Assembly: GCA_044356825.1 (NCBI GenBank)
Contig: JBIKVM010000001.1
Span: forward strand, 1-51,395
Source: JAUREX01 sp044356825
GTDB lineage: Bacteria > Pseudomonadota > Alphaproteobacteria > Rhodobacterales > Rhodobacteraceae
Direction: 5' to 3'
Length of the DNA stretch: 51,395 bases
The translations under genes and the position numbers were made by a program. Under the pieces are notes generated by a model. The model saw only the letters and a list, made by a program, of their open reading frames with translations, was not told the DNA's origin and ran no database searches. The first letter of the stretch is position 1; each line of letters begins with the position of its first letter. Positions 15,143-24,728 of this stretch are shown here, one piece after another.

Positions 15143-16126
15143 TCAGTCGGCCGGTTTCTTGATCCGATTCTTCAGATTGAGTGCGGCCTGCCCGTTGATC
15201 TCGCCCAGCTCCGCCTCGAACATCGGCCGCCCCTCGAGCAGGACATCGATCTTGCCGCTGATCTGGATCGGGAACACGTCACCGCGCTGCATCTGGATCA
15301 GGCTGCGCATCGACACGCGCGGTTGCGCGAGCCTCGCTGTGATCGTGAGCGGGATGTTGAGGATCGCGCGCTCAAGCTTCTGGCGCCACGAGAGGTTGTC
15401 GCCCGACTTGTCCGATTGCACGCGCGAGCGGAGCTGCGAGGCGATGGGCTTGAGCGTCTGCAACGGATAGATGATGTCGAAGCTGACCGGATCGCCCTTT
15501 GGCAGCTGCACGAGGAAGGTGCAGACGATGACCGTGTCGCTGCCATCGACGAAGGAGGCGAACTGGATGTTCTCCTCGCGGCCCTGCACGGTGAAGTGCA
15601 CGGGCATGAGGTCGCGCCAGGCCATGAACAGCGCCTCGTTGAGGCCCTCGGTCACGATCTCGATCACGCGCTGCTCGGTCGCGGTGAACTCGCCCGACTT
15701 GCGCTTCATCGCCGTGACGGACCCGCCGTAATAGGAGTTCGTAAGCAGCGCGATGAAGTGCGGCGGCAGAACGGTCAACTGCGCGCCGCGCAATTCCTCC
15801 ATCCGGCTGTTCGTCAGGCTGACGAAGCTCTCGACCCCATGGGCGTATTCGTCGAAGGTCTTCACCTCGGGCGGAAAGGACGACATGCGCGGTTGAACGC
15901 GCAGCATGGGCAGGAAGACCGAACGCGCATAGCGGCAGAAGCGTTCGTTGATCATCCGCAGCGCGTAATAGTCGCCCAGCAGCGACAACTCATCCGTCCC
16001 GAACTGGAACGGACGCACTTCCGCGCCGGCGGAGATGATCGAGGTTGGGGCTGGTTCGGCGCCACCGCCAAGCCCCTCGATCAGAGCGTCGACCTCTTCG
16101 GTGGTCAGTCTGCGTGAAGACGGCAT
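15143..16126 (-). CDS. fliM: Flagellar switch protein FliM
   Basis: The 327-aa product has the N-terminal CheY-P-binding motif (LTTEEVDALIEG, residues 7-18), the middle CheC-like domain (FPPEVKTFDEYAHG and YYGG) and a C-terminal SpoA domain. It is a normal length. It links the chemotaxis signal to the rotor. It is placed between fliL and fliN in the conserved order. Confidence 0.96.
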   Translation of the reverse strand: MPSSRRLTTEEVDALIEGLGGGAEPAPTSIISAGAEVRPFQFGTDELSLLGDYYALRMINERFCRYARSVFLPMLRVQPRMSSFPPEVKTFDEYAHGVESFVSLTNSRMEELRGAQLTVLPPHFIALLTNSYYGGSVTAMKRKSGEFTATEQRVIEIVTEGLNEALFMAWRDLMPVHFTVQGREENIQFASFVDGSDTVIVCTFLVQLPKGDPVSFDIIYPLQTLKPIASQLRSRVQSDKSGDNLSWRQKLERAILNIPLTITARLAQPRVSMRSLIQMQRGDVFPIQISGKIDVLLEGRPMFEAELGEINGQAALNLKNRIKKPAD

Positions 16127-16144
16127 CCCGATGCGACCCTTGCC

Positions 16145-16774
16145 CTATTGCAGGATGAACGAGGTGAAGTAGAGCCCCTCCACCCCTCCGAAACCTTCGA
16201 GGGCTTCGAGCTTGGCATTGATGGCGCCGCGCATCCGCTCGGCCAGCGCATCCCGCCCCGCCTTGCCCTCGATGTCCTCTTCGGTGAACTCGCTGATGAT
16301 TCCGAGGATCTCGGAGCGCAGTGAAAGCTGATGCGTGTCGACATTGGTGATGACCGTCTGATCATACTGGGTCGACACCCCGATTCCGACCTGGAGGAAC
16401 TTGCGCGAGTTGCGCAGGTTGGTCGTGAATGTGCCCGGGAACTCGTAATAGGAGGTCACGAAGGTCTCGACCTCGGGCACCTCCTTGACGTTGAGTTGCG
16501 GCGCGCCAGCCTCGCCCTCGGCGCCTTCGGCGGCCTCCTCGCCTTCGGCGGGGGCTTCCTCCTCGGCAGGGGGTTCAAGCTGGCCGCTCTCCATCAGCTT
16601 GCGCTCGATGATGCTCTCGATTTCTTCCGACGGCGTCGGCGCGGCGCGACCGAAGACGACGTAGCCCGCCCCGAGGCCTACGCCGACAAGGCCCAGCCCT
16701 GCCCCGACGAGGCCGAGAACCTTGATGAGGCCACCCTTCTTCTTCTTGCCATCGTCTGCGGGTTGATCCGGCAT
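16145..16774 (-). CDS. fliL: Flagellar basal-body protein FliL
   Basis: The 209-aa product has a basic cytoplasmic tail (KKKKGG), one membrane helix (about 18-41), an Ala/Glu-rich linker (residues 60-90) and the FliL periplasmic domain ending LYFTSFILQ. FliL supports stator function around the motor. The Glu/Ala linker is longer than in many homologues. A second FliL-type protein is encoded at 26150-26773. Confidence 0.93.
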   Translation of the reverse strand: MPDQPADDGKKKKGGLIKVLGLVGAGLGLVGVGLGAGYVVFGRAAPTPSEEIESIIERKLMESGQLEPPAEEEAPAEGEEAAEGAEGEAGAPQLNVKEVPEVETFVTSYYEFPGTFTTNLRNSRKFLQVGIGVSTQYDQTVITNVDTHQLSLRSEILGIISEFTEEDIEGKAGRDALAERMRGAINAKLEALEGFGGVEGLYFTSFILQ

Positions 16775-16797
16775 GATGCGTGTCCTTCTCGGCGTCG

Positions 16798-18795
16798 TCA
16801 GGCGATCAGATTAATCGACGATGAAGTTTCTTCAAGTTTACGCACGCGGGCGTCCGTCTCGGCCCCGCGCGCCGCAGTGGACTTGCGGTCGGACGCGGCA
16901 CCAAGAGCGCCGGCCTTCTGGCCGCGATCCCCGCCCCGTCCCCCGCCCGACGTGCCTTGCCCGGCGGCCTGCGCCACCATCGCCCCAAGGCGGATCCCCG
17001 CCTGATCGAGCATCTGCGACAGCCGTTCTTCGCCGCTGCCGATCAGCCGCGCCGCGGCGGCGGTTTCCGTCGTGATCTGCACCTGCGCGCGATCTTGCGC
17101 CAGCTCGATGCGGATCTTCAGCGTTCCGAGGTTCTTGGGTCTGAGCGATATCTCCAGCCCCCCGCGCAACTCGCGCACCGCGCCCGCGATCTCGCGCGTC
17201 AGACGGGCATCGAAATCGGCCGCGCGCGCATCGATGATCGCGCGCACGGCGGAGCGTGGCGCAGCTGTGGCACTCTGGGATTGCTGTGCTTGGGTCTGGC
17301 TCCCTTCGCCACCCTGCGCCGATCCGCCTTGCGCGCCAGCACCACCATCGGATGGGGTCGCTGCGGGGGCGCGAACGGGGGCCGAGGCATCGGGCGCGCT
17401 GGCAAAGCTGCGCTTCGATCCACCTGCCACATCGGGCTGGGGATCCGCCGCCGCGACAGGTTGACCGGCGGGGGGGGCGAGGCGGGCAGCATGGACCGCA
17501 ACCTCGCGCGCGCCACGGGCAACCATGGCGTCAGACGGCCTCGATACGGCCTGTGGCGTCGCAGCCTGTGGGCCGATCTGCTGCGCAACCTGGACCAGCG
17601 CGGCGGCTGACCCCTGCGAAACGGGTGTCGCCGCGCCATCTGCACGGGCGGGGCCGCGCACCGCGAGTAACTCGCCCGAAGCCGGATCCAGAGCGGGATC
17701 GACGGTCGCTGCGCCGCGTTCGGCCTGGCGCAGCGGGTCCGGCCCCGTGGCCGGCGCAGAGCCCGGCGGGGCAAGCGCAGCATCATCCGGGGCAGATGCG
17801 CCGGTGTCGGGTGACATTACGGGGACGCCCCCAGCAGGACGGCGAACATCCGCCGCAACGGGGCTTGGGCGGGGGTTGCGGGGGCTTGGTTCCGCCTGGA
17901 CGGAGATGTCGGGCCCGGACCCTCCGCCCGGTGCGACCTCGGTCGCCACGGATTCGCCCGGTGCCGGTTCTGGCTGGGCGGGGATGCCGACGGCTGGCGC
18001 CGCGACCGGCGCGGCAGATACCGCTGCCACGCCACCCGAAACCGGGATGGCCGGCGCAGGCGCGGCTGACTGGGCCCCGTCTGTCCGCGAGGCCCTGCGC
18101 TGGGCCGTGATGGGAACCCGACCCGCGGATGCGGCCAATCCGTCGGGCGCCGGCAGACCATCGGCAGAATCGGCAGGCGGCGCGGCGGCCGCCGCTATCG
18201 GGATCGGGACCAGGGGCAGGTCAGGCGCAGATTGGCCCGCAATCGCCTCGGGGTCATCGGCCGGAAGCGGCTCATCGGCCTCGGCGGCGGACTCGGGCGA
18301 CGTCACGGGGGAAGTCGTGGGTTCACCTGCCGGAACGACCGTGCCCAACTCGGGCTCAATCGGCAGGCCCTCAAATGGCGCATCGGCTTCGGAACCGACC
18401 TCGACGACGGCGGGCATAAGGGCACCGGCCAAAGCTTCGCCGTCGGGCGCTGCGTCGGACCCGATGGCGAGCACGGGCTCAGGCAGAGACCCAGGCAGAC
18501 TGTCGCCCGTCTCATCCTGGGGAAGAATCGGAAAGGCGAGGGGCGTAACCTCGAGCGCGACATCAACGGGCTCCACCTCGGCCGAAGGCAGCGCGACCGA
18601 CGCGACGGCTGTCTCGTCACCCGGATTCGCCTGGTGCGGCAGACCCGCTGCAGCGGCTGCTGCGGGATCGGTGGCAAGACCGAGGTTGAACAGCGCCGCG
18701 AACGGATCACCCGCCGGCGCGGCACGACCGGGCCCTGCGGTTCGCGCCACCGGATCATGCGGCGCCATATCCGAACCGATCGCCAGCGTGCTCAT
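16798..18795 (-). CDS. fliK: Hook-length control protein FliK
   Basis: The long N-terminal region is rich in Pro, Ala and acidic residues and is low-complexity, as in FliK ruler domains. The C-terminal domain has the FliK core (GGLEISLRPKNLGTLKIRIE, residues ending near position 580-600) followed by helices and a basic tail. I chose the ATG at 18795 (MSTLAIGS), giving 665 aa; the longer reading begins with TTG at 18846 and an ATG at 18807 is also possible. The gene sits between fliJ and fliL. Confidence 0.88.
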   Translation of the reverse strand: MSTLAIGSDMAPHDPVARTAGPGRAAPAGDPFAALFNLGLATDPAAAAAAGLPHQANPGDETAVASVALPSAEVEPVDVALEVTPLAFPILPQDETGDSLPGSLPEPVLAIGSDAAPDGEALAGALMPAVVEVGSEADAPFEGLPIEPELGTVVPAGEPTTSPVTSPESAAEADEPLPADDPEAIAGQSAPDLPLVPIPIAAAAAPPADSADGLPAPDGLAASAGRVPITAQRRASRTDGAQSAAPAPAIPVSGGVAAVSAAPVAAPAVGIPAQPEPAPGESVATEVAPGGGSGPDISVQAEPSPRNPRPSPVAADVRRPAGGVPVMSPDTGASAPDDAALAPPGSAPATGPDPLRQAERGAATVDPALDPASGELLAVRGPARADGAATPVSQGSAAALVQVAQQIGPQAATPQAVSRPSDAMVARGAREVAVHAARLAPPAGQPVAAADPQPDVAGGSKRSFASAPDASAPVRAPAATPSDGGAGAQGGSAQGGEGSQTQAQQSQSATAAPRSAVRAIIDARAADFDARLTREIAGAVRELRGGLEISLRPKNLGTLKIRIELAQDRAQVQITTETAAAARLIGSGEERLSQMLDQAGIRLGAMVAQAAGQGTSGGGRGGDRGQKAGALGAASDRKSTAARGAETDARVRKLEETSSSINLIA

Positions 18796-18869
18796 GGCCC
18801 TGTGCATCCCTGCCCCGGATGGGGCGCGTCCGAAGGTGTCTTGCAAGGATGATGCCAGCCGTCCGCCAC

Positions 18870-19289
18870 TCAGGGCTTGCGACCCTTGCGGCCGGGCGGC
18901 AGCAGTTGTTCGGCTGCGGCCTCGCGGGCTGCTTCTGCGGCGTCGCGCTCGACGCTCGCCCGATCGCCATAGAGCGTCTCGCGCCGCTTCATCTGGGCGA
19001 GCTTCTTTCGGCTATGGTCTATCTCGGTGCGCAGGAATTCCGCCCGATTGGCGCTGATCTCGCGCTGGGCCTCGAGCTTCACGCCGATCCCGAGCCGTGC
19101 GCGGAGCGCGGGCGCAGACATCTCGCCTTCGCGGGGCCGATTTTCCTCGATCAGGGTCGACAGCTTGTCGGCCATCGTCGCGATCCGCGCATGTTCGGCA
19201 GAGGTGACGCCCAGATCGGCAGCGATACGCCGCATCCGGATCACCTCGCGCTTGCGCAGCAGTTCGATCAGTCGCGCCTTGTCCGACAC
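18870..19289 (-). CDS. fliJ: Flagellar export chaperone FliJ (probable)
   Basis: The 139-aa product is an almost entirely helical, highly charged coiled-coil protein, as FliJ is. The start is a GTG at 19289, 1 nt after the fliI stop, with GCAGG upstream; the reading frame further upstream runs into fliI and is not coding. Sequence similarity to FliJ is weak in this family, so the call rests on length, coiled-coil character and the fliI-fliJ-fliK position. Confidence 0.8.
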   Translation of the reverse strand: MSDKARLIELLRKREVIRMRRIAADLGVTSAEHARIATMADKLSTLIEENRPREGEMSAPALRARLGIGVKLEAQREISANRAEFLRTEIDHSRKKLAQMKRRETLYGDRASVERDAAEAAREAAAEQLLPPGRKGRKP

Positions 19290-19290
19290 G

Positions 19291-20616
19291 TCAGCCTGCG
19301 ACCAACTCGTAGAGCGCGGCCTGCGTTTCGGCAAAGCGCGCGGCCTCGTCCGGGCCCTGCCCGACAAAGCCCGTGATCCGCGGCCAGAGCGCCACGGCAA
19401 GGTCGAGGTCGGGATCCTGCCCCGGCGAATAGCCCCCCATGAGCATCAGGTCGCGGTTCTCGAGATAGAGCGTCACCAGTCGGCGGAAGGTCGCGGCCGC
19501 CTTCATGTGCCGGGCGGGCATGATTTCGGACATCACGCGGCTCACCGACACGCCGATGTCCACCGCCGGATAGATGCCAAGCTGGGCCTGCTTGCGCGAC
19601 AGGACGATGTGGCCGTCAAGGATCGCGCGCGCGGTATCGACAACCGGGTCTGCCGTGGTGTCATCGCCATCCGCGAGCACGGTGTAGAGCGCCGTGATCG
19701 ATCCGCCGCCCGCCGGTCCCGTGCCCGAGCGTTCGACAAGGCAGGGGATCATCGAGACGACCGAGGGCGGATAGCCCTTGGCGGTCGGCTGCTCGCCGAG
19801 CGCAAGCCCCACCTCGCGCCGGGCATGGGCCACGCGGGTGAGCGAATCCATGATCAGCAGGACATGCTTGCCCTTCTCGCGGAAATATTCGGCAATCGCG
19901 GTCGCATAATTCGCGCCCCTGATCCGCAAGAGCGGCGAGCGATCGGCGGGCACCGCGACAATGCAGACCTTGCGCCGCGCCTCGCCGCGCATGACAGCCT
20001 CGTAAAAGCTGCCGACCTCGCGCCCGCGTTCACCGATCAGGCCGACGACGATCACGTCGGCCTGCGAAAAGCGCGTCATCATCGACAGCATCACGGATTT
20101 GCCCACGCCCGAGCCCGCGACGATGCCGACGCGCTGACCGCGCCCGATGGTCAGCAACGCATTGACGACGCGCACCCCGACATCGAGCGGCTCTGCCACC
20201 GGCGCGCGACCAAGCGGATTGGTGGGTCGGCCGAGCAGAGGCCAGGTTTCTCCAAGCTCGGGGGCGGGTTCGCCATCGAGCGGCTTGCCCTGCGCATCGA
20301 CGACCCGCCCGAGCAGCCCATCGCCCACCGCCACCTCGCGCCCGTCGTCGCGCGCGACCACCCGGGCGCCGACTTCGATCCGCGCCCCGAACTCATGCAA
20401 GAAGAGAAGGTTGCGCCCCTCGCGAAAGCCGATCACCTCGGCCTCGACCGTCGCGCCATCCGCACCTTCGACGGCGCAGATAGCACCCACCGAGATGGGA
20501 AATCCGTGACATTCGACGATCTGCCCATCGAACCGCGTGACACGGCCCGACGCGCGCAGGAACCGCTCGGCCGGAATCGCGGCCAACTCGGGCAGCAGGC
20601 GGTCAAGCACGCTCAT
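19291..20616 (-). CDS. fliI: Flagellum-specific ATPase FliI
   Basis: The 441-aa product is a full-length F1-type ATPase with Walker A GSGVGKS at residues 168-174. Further downstream are GERGREVGSF and the LLIMDSLTRVAHARREVGLA Walker B region, then a KGYPPSV motif. FliI unfolds and delivers export substrates with FliH and FliJ. Its start overlaps the fliH stop by 4 nt (ATGA). Confidence 0.97.
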   Translation of the reverse strand: MSVLDRLLPELAAIPAERFLRASGRVTRFDGQIVECHGFPISVGAICAVEGADGATVEAEVIGFREGRNLLFLHEFGARIEVGARVVARDDGREVAVGDGLLGRVVDAQGKPLDGEPAPELGETWPLLGRPTNPLGRAPVAEPLDVGVRVVNALLTIGRGQRVGIVAGSGVGKSVMLSMMTRFSQADVIVVGLIGERGREVGSFYEAVMRGEARRKVCIVAVPADRSPLLRIRGANYATAIAEYFREKGKHVLLIMDSLTRVAHARREVGLALGEQPTAKGYPPSVVSMIPCLVERSGTGPAGGGSITALYTVLADGDDTTADPVVDTARAILDGHIVLSRKQAQLGIYPAVDIGVSVSRVMSEIMPARHMKAAATFRRLVTLYLENRDLMLMGGYSPGQDPDLDLAVALWPRITGFVGQGPDEAARFAETQAALYELVAG

Positions 20617-21491
20617 GCCCGATCCCCCTCGGCCACAACGGGCGGCGGCGTCACGACCGGCAGCGCATCGAGCAGCCGGACTCCGCCGATCGCGATATCG
20701 ACATCCCCCCGGTTCAGCGCCTCGCTCGGGATGATGCGGGCCTCGCCCAGCGTCTCGGAACGCCCGATGATGCTGCGCAGCGCCGCCGCATCGGCTGGAT
20801 GCAGGCGCAGCACGATGCCGCGAAGATCAGCCTGGACCTGCTCGACCATGGCCTCGATCCGCCGCAGGAAAGGCAGCGGCATCTCGTCGATGCGCGCCCC
20901 GGCACGGGCCGAGGCAAGGCCAAGAACCGCGTCACGAAGGACGGCTCCGAGATGGTCGAGGACGGCACTTCCAGGTTCGGTCAGCGCGCGCGTCGCACGA
21001 TCGAGCGCATCGAGCGCCGCGACCGTTTCGGCGTCGATCTCGCGGCGCGCCTGCGCCTCTCCAGCACGAAAGCCAGAGATGTAGGCCTCTTCCTTCTCGC
21101 GCGCGACAATCTCGGGATCGATCCCTCGCGGCGGCTCGGGCACAGGTGCGGGGGCGGGTGAAAGAGGAGCAGCATGCGGTTCGGGATGCGAGGGAACCGG
21201 GACCGCCTCGGGCGCCGGCGGCAGCACGAGTTCGGCATCCTCGACCAGCTCGCTGCGCGTCTCGGGCGCGGCAGGCGCCGGCGCAGGATCGGGGGCACGC
21301 CTCGGGGGTGGCTCCGGGCGCGCATCGCGGGCGATGTCGAGCAGGCTGCGGCTGCGGAAGGCCGAAGGCTTGCGCCCGGGGATCGATGCACCGGGCTGAT
21401 AGCTGCCCTGCCCCGCGAGACGCACGAGGGAAACGATCTCGGCTTCCTCGAGCGCGCGGGCCGTTTCGGAAACTGTCTGGGCAGGTTCCAT
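20613..21491 (-). CDS. fliH: Flagellar export regulator FliH
   Basis: The 292-aa product has a Pro/Ala-rich N-terminal half and a C-terminal helical domain (EAYISGFRAGEAQARREIDA and the following region), as in FliH, which binds FliI and FliN. It starts 12 nt after fliG ends and overlaps fliI by 4 nt. The long low-complexity N-terminus is larger than in enteric FliH. Confidence 0.88.
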   Translation of the reverse strand: MEPAQTVSETARALEEAEIVSLVRLAGQGSYQPGASIPGRKPSAFRSRSLLDIARDARPEPPPRRAPDPAPAPAAPETRSELVEDAELVLPPAPEAVPVPSHPEPHAAPLSPAPAPVPEPPRGIDPEIVAREKEEAYISGFRAGEAQARREIDAETVAALDALDRATRALTEPGSAVLDHLGAVLRDAVLGLASARAGARIDEMPLPFLRRIEAMVEQVQADLRGIVLRLHPADAAALRSIIGRSETLGEARIIPSEALNRGDVDIAIGGVRLLDALPVVTPPPVVAEGDRA

Positions 21492-21503
21492 CTGCGTTCA
21501 ACC

Positions 21504-22541
21504 TCAGACCATCTCGTCGCCACCGCGGCCGGCAAGGACAATCGTGCCCTCGTCCGACAGCCTGCGCGCGACGTCGATGATCTGCTTCTGCGCCTCCTGG
21601 ACATCGGTCAGGCGGACAGGGCCGAGGGCCTCCATCTCGTCCTTGATGTTCGAGGCCGCGCGGGTGGACATGCAGCCGAAGAGCTTCTCGCGCAGCGCCT
21701 CGTCGGCGCCCTTGAGGGCGAGGGTCAACAGTTCGCTATCGACCGACCGCAGCAGCGTCTGGAGCGAGCGGTCGTCCGACATGATGAGGTTGTCGAAGAC
21801 GAACATGTTGTCCTGGATCGACTGCATGAGGTCTTTGCTGTCCTTCTTGATCTCCTTCATGATCCGCTGTTCCATCGCGGTCTTGGTGAAGTTCATGATC
21901 TTCGCCGCCGCCTTCACGCCGCCGATCTGCGAGGCGCGCAGCGTCGTGTTGGCCTTGAATTTCTGCTGCATCACGCGCTCGAGTTCGCGCACCGCGTCGG
22001 GCTGGACGGTCTCGAGCGTCGCGATCCGGCGCACCACGTCGGGCTGCATGTCCTGCGGCAGCAGCGTGAGGACATCGGCCGCGAGCGCATAGTCGAGATA
22101 CGAGATGATGAGGGCGATGATCTGCGGATGCTCGTCGAGGATGAGCTCGGAGATCGAGCGGGCGTCCATCCAGTCGAGGATCTCGATCGGGCGCTCCGAG
22201 GATGCGGGGGTGATGCGGCTCAGGACCGACTGGGCCTTGTCGACCCCGAGCGCCTTGGTCAGCACGTTGCGCACATAGTTGCCCGCGCCGAGGCCAAGGC
22301 TCGTCTGCTGCTTGATCACGGCCAGAAACTCGTCGAGGACGGCGTTCACCGTCTCCTGATCGACCCCCTGGACCGAATACATCGCCGTCCCGAGGTGCTG
22401 GACCTCGCGCGGGGTCAGGTTCTTGAGGATCTCGGCCGCCTCGTCCTCGCCCAGAAGCATCATCAGGATCGCCGACTTCTGCGTTCCGGTGAGCGTGTCG
22501 AAGAGCCGCTCCTCGCCCGTCTGCTGTGCAGGTTCCGCCAT
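21504..22541 (-). CDS. fliG: Flagellar rotor protein FliG
   Basis: The 345-aa product has the three FliG domains. The middle domain carries the EHPQ motif at residues 137-140 (DEHPQIIALIISYL). The C-terminal torque domain contains charged helices and ends DEGTIVLAGRGGDEMV. FliG joins the MS ring to the C-ring and meets MotA. It lies 45 nt after fliF, with a GC hairpin in the gap. Confidence 0.96.
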   Translation of the reverse strand: MAEPAQQTGEERLFDTLTGTQKSAILMMLLGEDEAAEILKNLTPREVQHLGTAMYSVQGVDQETVNAVLDEFLAVIKQQTSLGLGAGNYVRNVLTKALGVDKAQSVLSRITPASSERPIEILDWMDARSISELILDEHPQIIALIISYLDYALAADVLTLLPQDMQPDVVRRIATLETVQPDAVRELERVMQQKFKANTTLRASQIGGVKAAAKIMNFTKTAMEQRIMKEIKKDSKDLMQSIQDNMFVFDNLIMSDDRSLQTLLRSVDSELLTLALKGADEALREKLFGCMSTRAASNIKDEMEALGPVRLTDVQEAQKQIIDVARRLSDEGTIVLAGRGGDEMV

Positions 22542-22560
22542 TGCTCGCTCCGTCGCCGCG

Positions 22561-22575
22561 CCCCCGCTTCGGGGG
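22561..22575. repeat. GC hairpin between fliF and fliG
   Basis: CCCCCG-CTT-CGGGGG, a 6-bp stem with a 3-nt loop, extendable by GCG/CGC with one bulge. There is no T-run, so full termination is unlikely. It matches the element between fliN and fliO except for one loop base. Confidence 0.5.
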
Positions 22576-22586
22576 GCGCCCCTGTG

Positions 22587-24341
22587 TCAGAGATACGACA
22601 TGTCCTTCTTCATCATCTGCTTGAACACGTTCGACACGCGCCCCGCCTCGTCCGAGACGATCATGCGGATGATGGCGACCTTGTCGTCGTAGGTGTTCGC
22701 CGTGTCGAGCATCTCGAGCGAGATGTTCGACTTCTTGGGCTTCAGCTTGGCCTTGATCTCGTCCAGCGTCTCGCCCTCCTTGACCACGACCGAGTCGAGC
22801 GCATCGACCTCGTCGTCGCTCAACCCGCCACGCGCCACCGCATCGCCGCCCGACGGTACGAGGACACGGTTCAAGAGCGGCCGGATGACCCCGAGCGCGA
22901 TGACCGCAAGCGTAAGGACTGTCAGGAACTGCTGCGCCGCAAGCTTGACCCAGCCGGTCTCGAACCATTCGACCTTCACCGATTCATCAAGCTGCTGCAC
23001 GAAGGGCTGCGCCATCACGGTCACGACATCGCCGCGCTCCTCGTCAAGTCCGACGACCCCGGCGACGAGGCTGCGGATCTCCTCTAGCGTTTCGGGCGCA
23101 AAGGGAACGGGTTCGACCAGGCCGGTCTCGGGATTGATCGCCTCGCGCTCGCGTACCAGTACCGCGACGGCAACGCGCGAGATCTTGGTCGCGGGGTCCA
23201 TCGTCGTCTCGACCTTGCGGCTGATCTCGTAGTTCTGCACCGAACTGGTGGACTCGCTCTCGACCGAGGGATCTGCTGCTCCGGCTTCGGATCCGGGCAG
23301 GTTGGACGTAAGTTCAGCCTCAGTGGGCGCGCGGTTCGATACCGCACCCGGGATGCCCTGGGCCTCGGGATTGCGGCTGACGTCGCGGGTGCTCTGGGCG
23401 CTGCGCAGAGCGTTGCCCTCGGGATCGACCCGCTCTTCGGTGACCTCCCGGCGCGTGAAATCGATATCGAGGTTGACCTGCGCGTTCACGTTGCCCGCAC
23501 CCACGATCGGCCCGACAAGCATCTCGATACGGCTGCGATAGATCGATTCAAGCCGCATCCGGTAGCGCAACTGGCTGTCCGACAGGATCGAGGACGGATC
23601 ATCGAGCGAGCGCGTCAGCATCCGGCCCTGCTGGTCCACGACAGTCACGCCCTCGCGCGCCATGTTGGGCACCGATGCCGCCACGAGGTTCACGATCGCC
23701 TCGACCTGATCCTCGTCCAGCTTCCGCCCGGCGGCGATCTGCAGAAATACCGACGCGGTCGGCGTCTCCTGCTCGCGCACGAACACGGATCTCTCGGGCA
23801 AGGCGAGATGGACGCGCGCTGACTGCACCGCGGCGATTTCGGTGATCGAGCGGGCAAGCTCGATTTCCTGTGTCTGCTTCAGGCGCATGATCTCGACGGA
23901 TCGCGACGTGCCCATCGGAATGTCGCCAAGCGCGGCATAGCCATCGGGAACCACGCTGGGCAGGCCCTGCGCCGCAAGGCTCATCCGCGAGCGGTGATAG
24001 TCCGCAACGGGAACGAGCACATCGCCCGTCGTCGGATCGACCGACACCTCGTAGCCCGAATTGGTCAGCGCCTCCACAACCCGGGCCTTCTCGGCTTCGG
24101 GCAGCGAGGCATAGAGGGTCGTCATCTTGGGTTGCTGAACCATGGCATAGAGCGCGATGCCCGCGATGGCGGCAATCACCGTGACGATGGTCGGCACGGC
24201 GCGTCGGAATCCGGGCTGCGCCGTCATCTCGCGCAGGTTTGCGAAGATATTGCCGCCCGATGACATGAGGCTGACCGCCCCGCCGGGTCGTCCGACGGCT
24301 GCGGCAACTTGGGTCGATCTCGCCTCGGGTGCTCTGGCCAT
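22587..24341 (-). CDS. fliF: Flagellar MS-ring protein FliF
   Basis: The 584-aa product has an N-terminal membrane helix (about 48-70) and the YscJ/FliF ring-building domain (TTLYASLPEAEKARVVEAL, then the SARVHLALPERS stretch). A second helix near residue 450-470 and a C-terminal FliG-binding tail follow. It forms the MS ring, the base for assembly. It is preceded by fliE. Confidence 0.96.
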   Translation of the reverse strand: MARAPEARSTQVAAAVGRPGGAVSLMSSGGNIFANLREMTAQPGFRRAVPTIVTVIAAIAGIALYAMVQQPKMTTLYASLPEAEKARVVEALTNSGYEVSVDPTTGDVLVPVADYHRSRMSLAAQGLPSVVPDGYAALGDIPMGTSRSVEIMRLKQTQEIELARSITEIAAVQSARVHLALPERSVFVREQETPTASVFLQIAAGRKLDEDQVEAIVNLVAASVPNMAREGVTVVDQQGRMLTRSLDDPSSILSDSQLRYRMRLESIYRSRIEMLVGPIVGAGNVNAQVNLDIDFTRREVTEERVDPEGNALRSAQSTRDVSRNPEAQGIPGAVSNRAPTEAELTSNLPGSEAGAADPSVESESTSSVQNYEISRKVETTMDPATKISRVAVAVLVREREAINPETGLVEPVPFAPETLEEIRSLVAGVVGLDEERGDVVTVMAQPFVQQLDESVKVEWFETGWVKLAAQQFLTVLTLAVIALGVIRPLLNRVLVPSGGDAVARGGLSDDEVDALDSVVVKEGETLDEIKAKLKPKKSNISLEMLDTANTYDDKVAIIRMIVSDEAGRVSNVFKQMMKKDMSYL

Positions 24342-24387
24342 TCTTCACTCTCGCGGTTCGGTCGTCTTCGGGGATGAGCGTGCCGGA

Positions 24388-24717
24388 TCAGACCGGCATG
24401 TTCATGATGTCCTTGTAGGCACTCAGCGCCTTGTTGCGCAGGCTCAGCGTCAGCTGGAACCCGAGCGATGAGACCTGCTGGCTGATCATCACCTTGGCCA
24501 GGTCGTTCTCGAGGCCGAGTTCGTAGTTGCGCGCCATCTCGCTTGCGCTGTTCTGCGCGTCGGCGACATCGCGCAGGCCGGCGCCGAGCCGCTCGGCAAA
24601 GCCCGGCGCGTCGGCTGCCGGGCGGATCGATGCTTCCGAGAATTTCTCGTGAATGCGCGCGGCCGTCTGCAGATGGGTCTGCCCGACCTCGAAGCGCAGC
24701 TTGGGGATCTGCGACAT
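24388..24717 (-). CDS. fliE: Rod-MS ring junction protein FliE
   Basis: The 109-aa product has the typical FliE C-terminus (YKDIMNMPV) and helical QQVSSLGFQLTLSLRNKAL segment. It connects the MS ring to the proximal rod. It starts 11 nt after fleT ends, so it is cotranscribed with that regulator. Confidence 0.94.
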   Translation of the reverse strand: MSQIPKLRFEVGQTHLQTAARIHEKFSEASIRPAADAPGFAERLGAGLRDVADAQNSASEMARNYELGLENDLAKVMISQQVSSLGFQLTLSLRNKALSAYKDIMNMPV

Positions 24718-24728
24718 GCCTGCACCTC

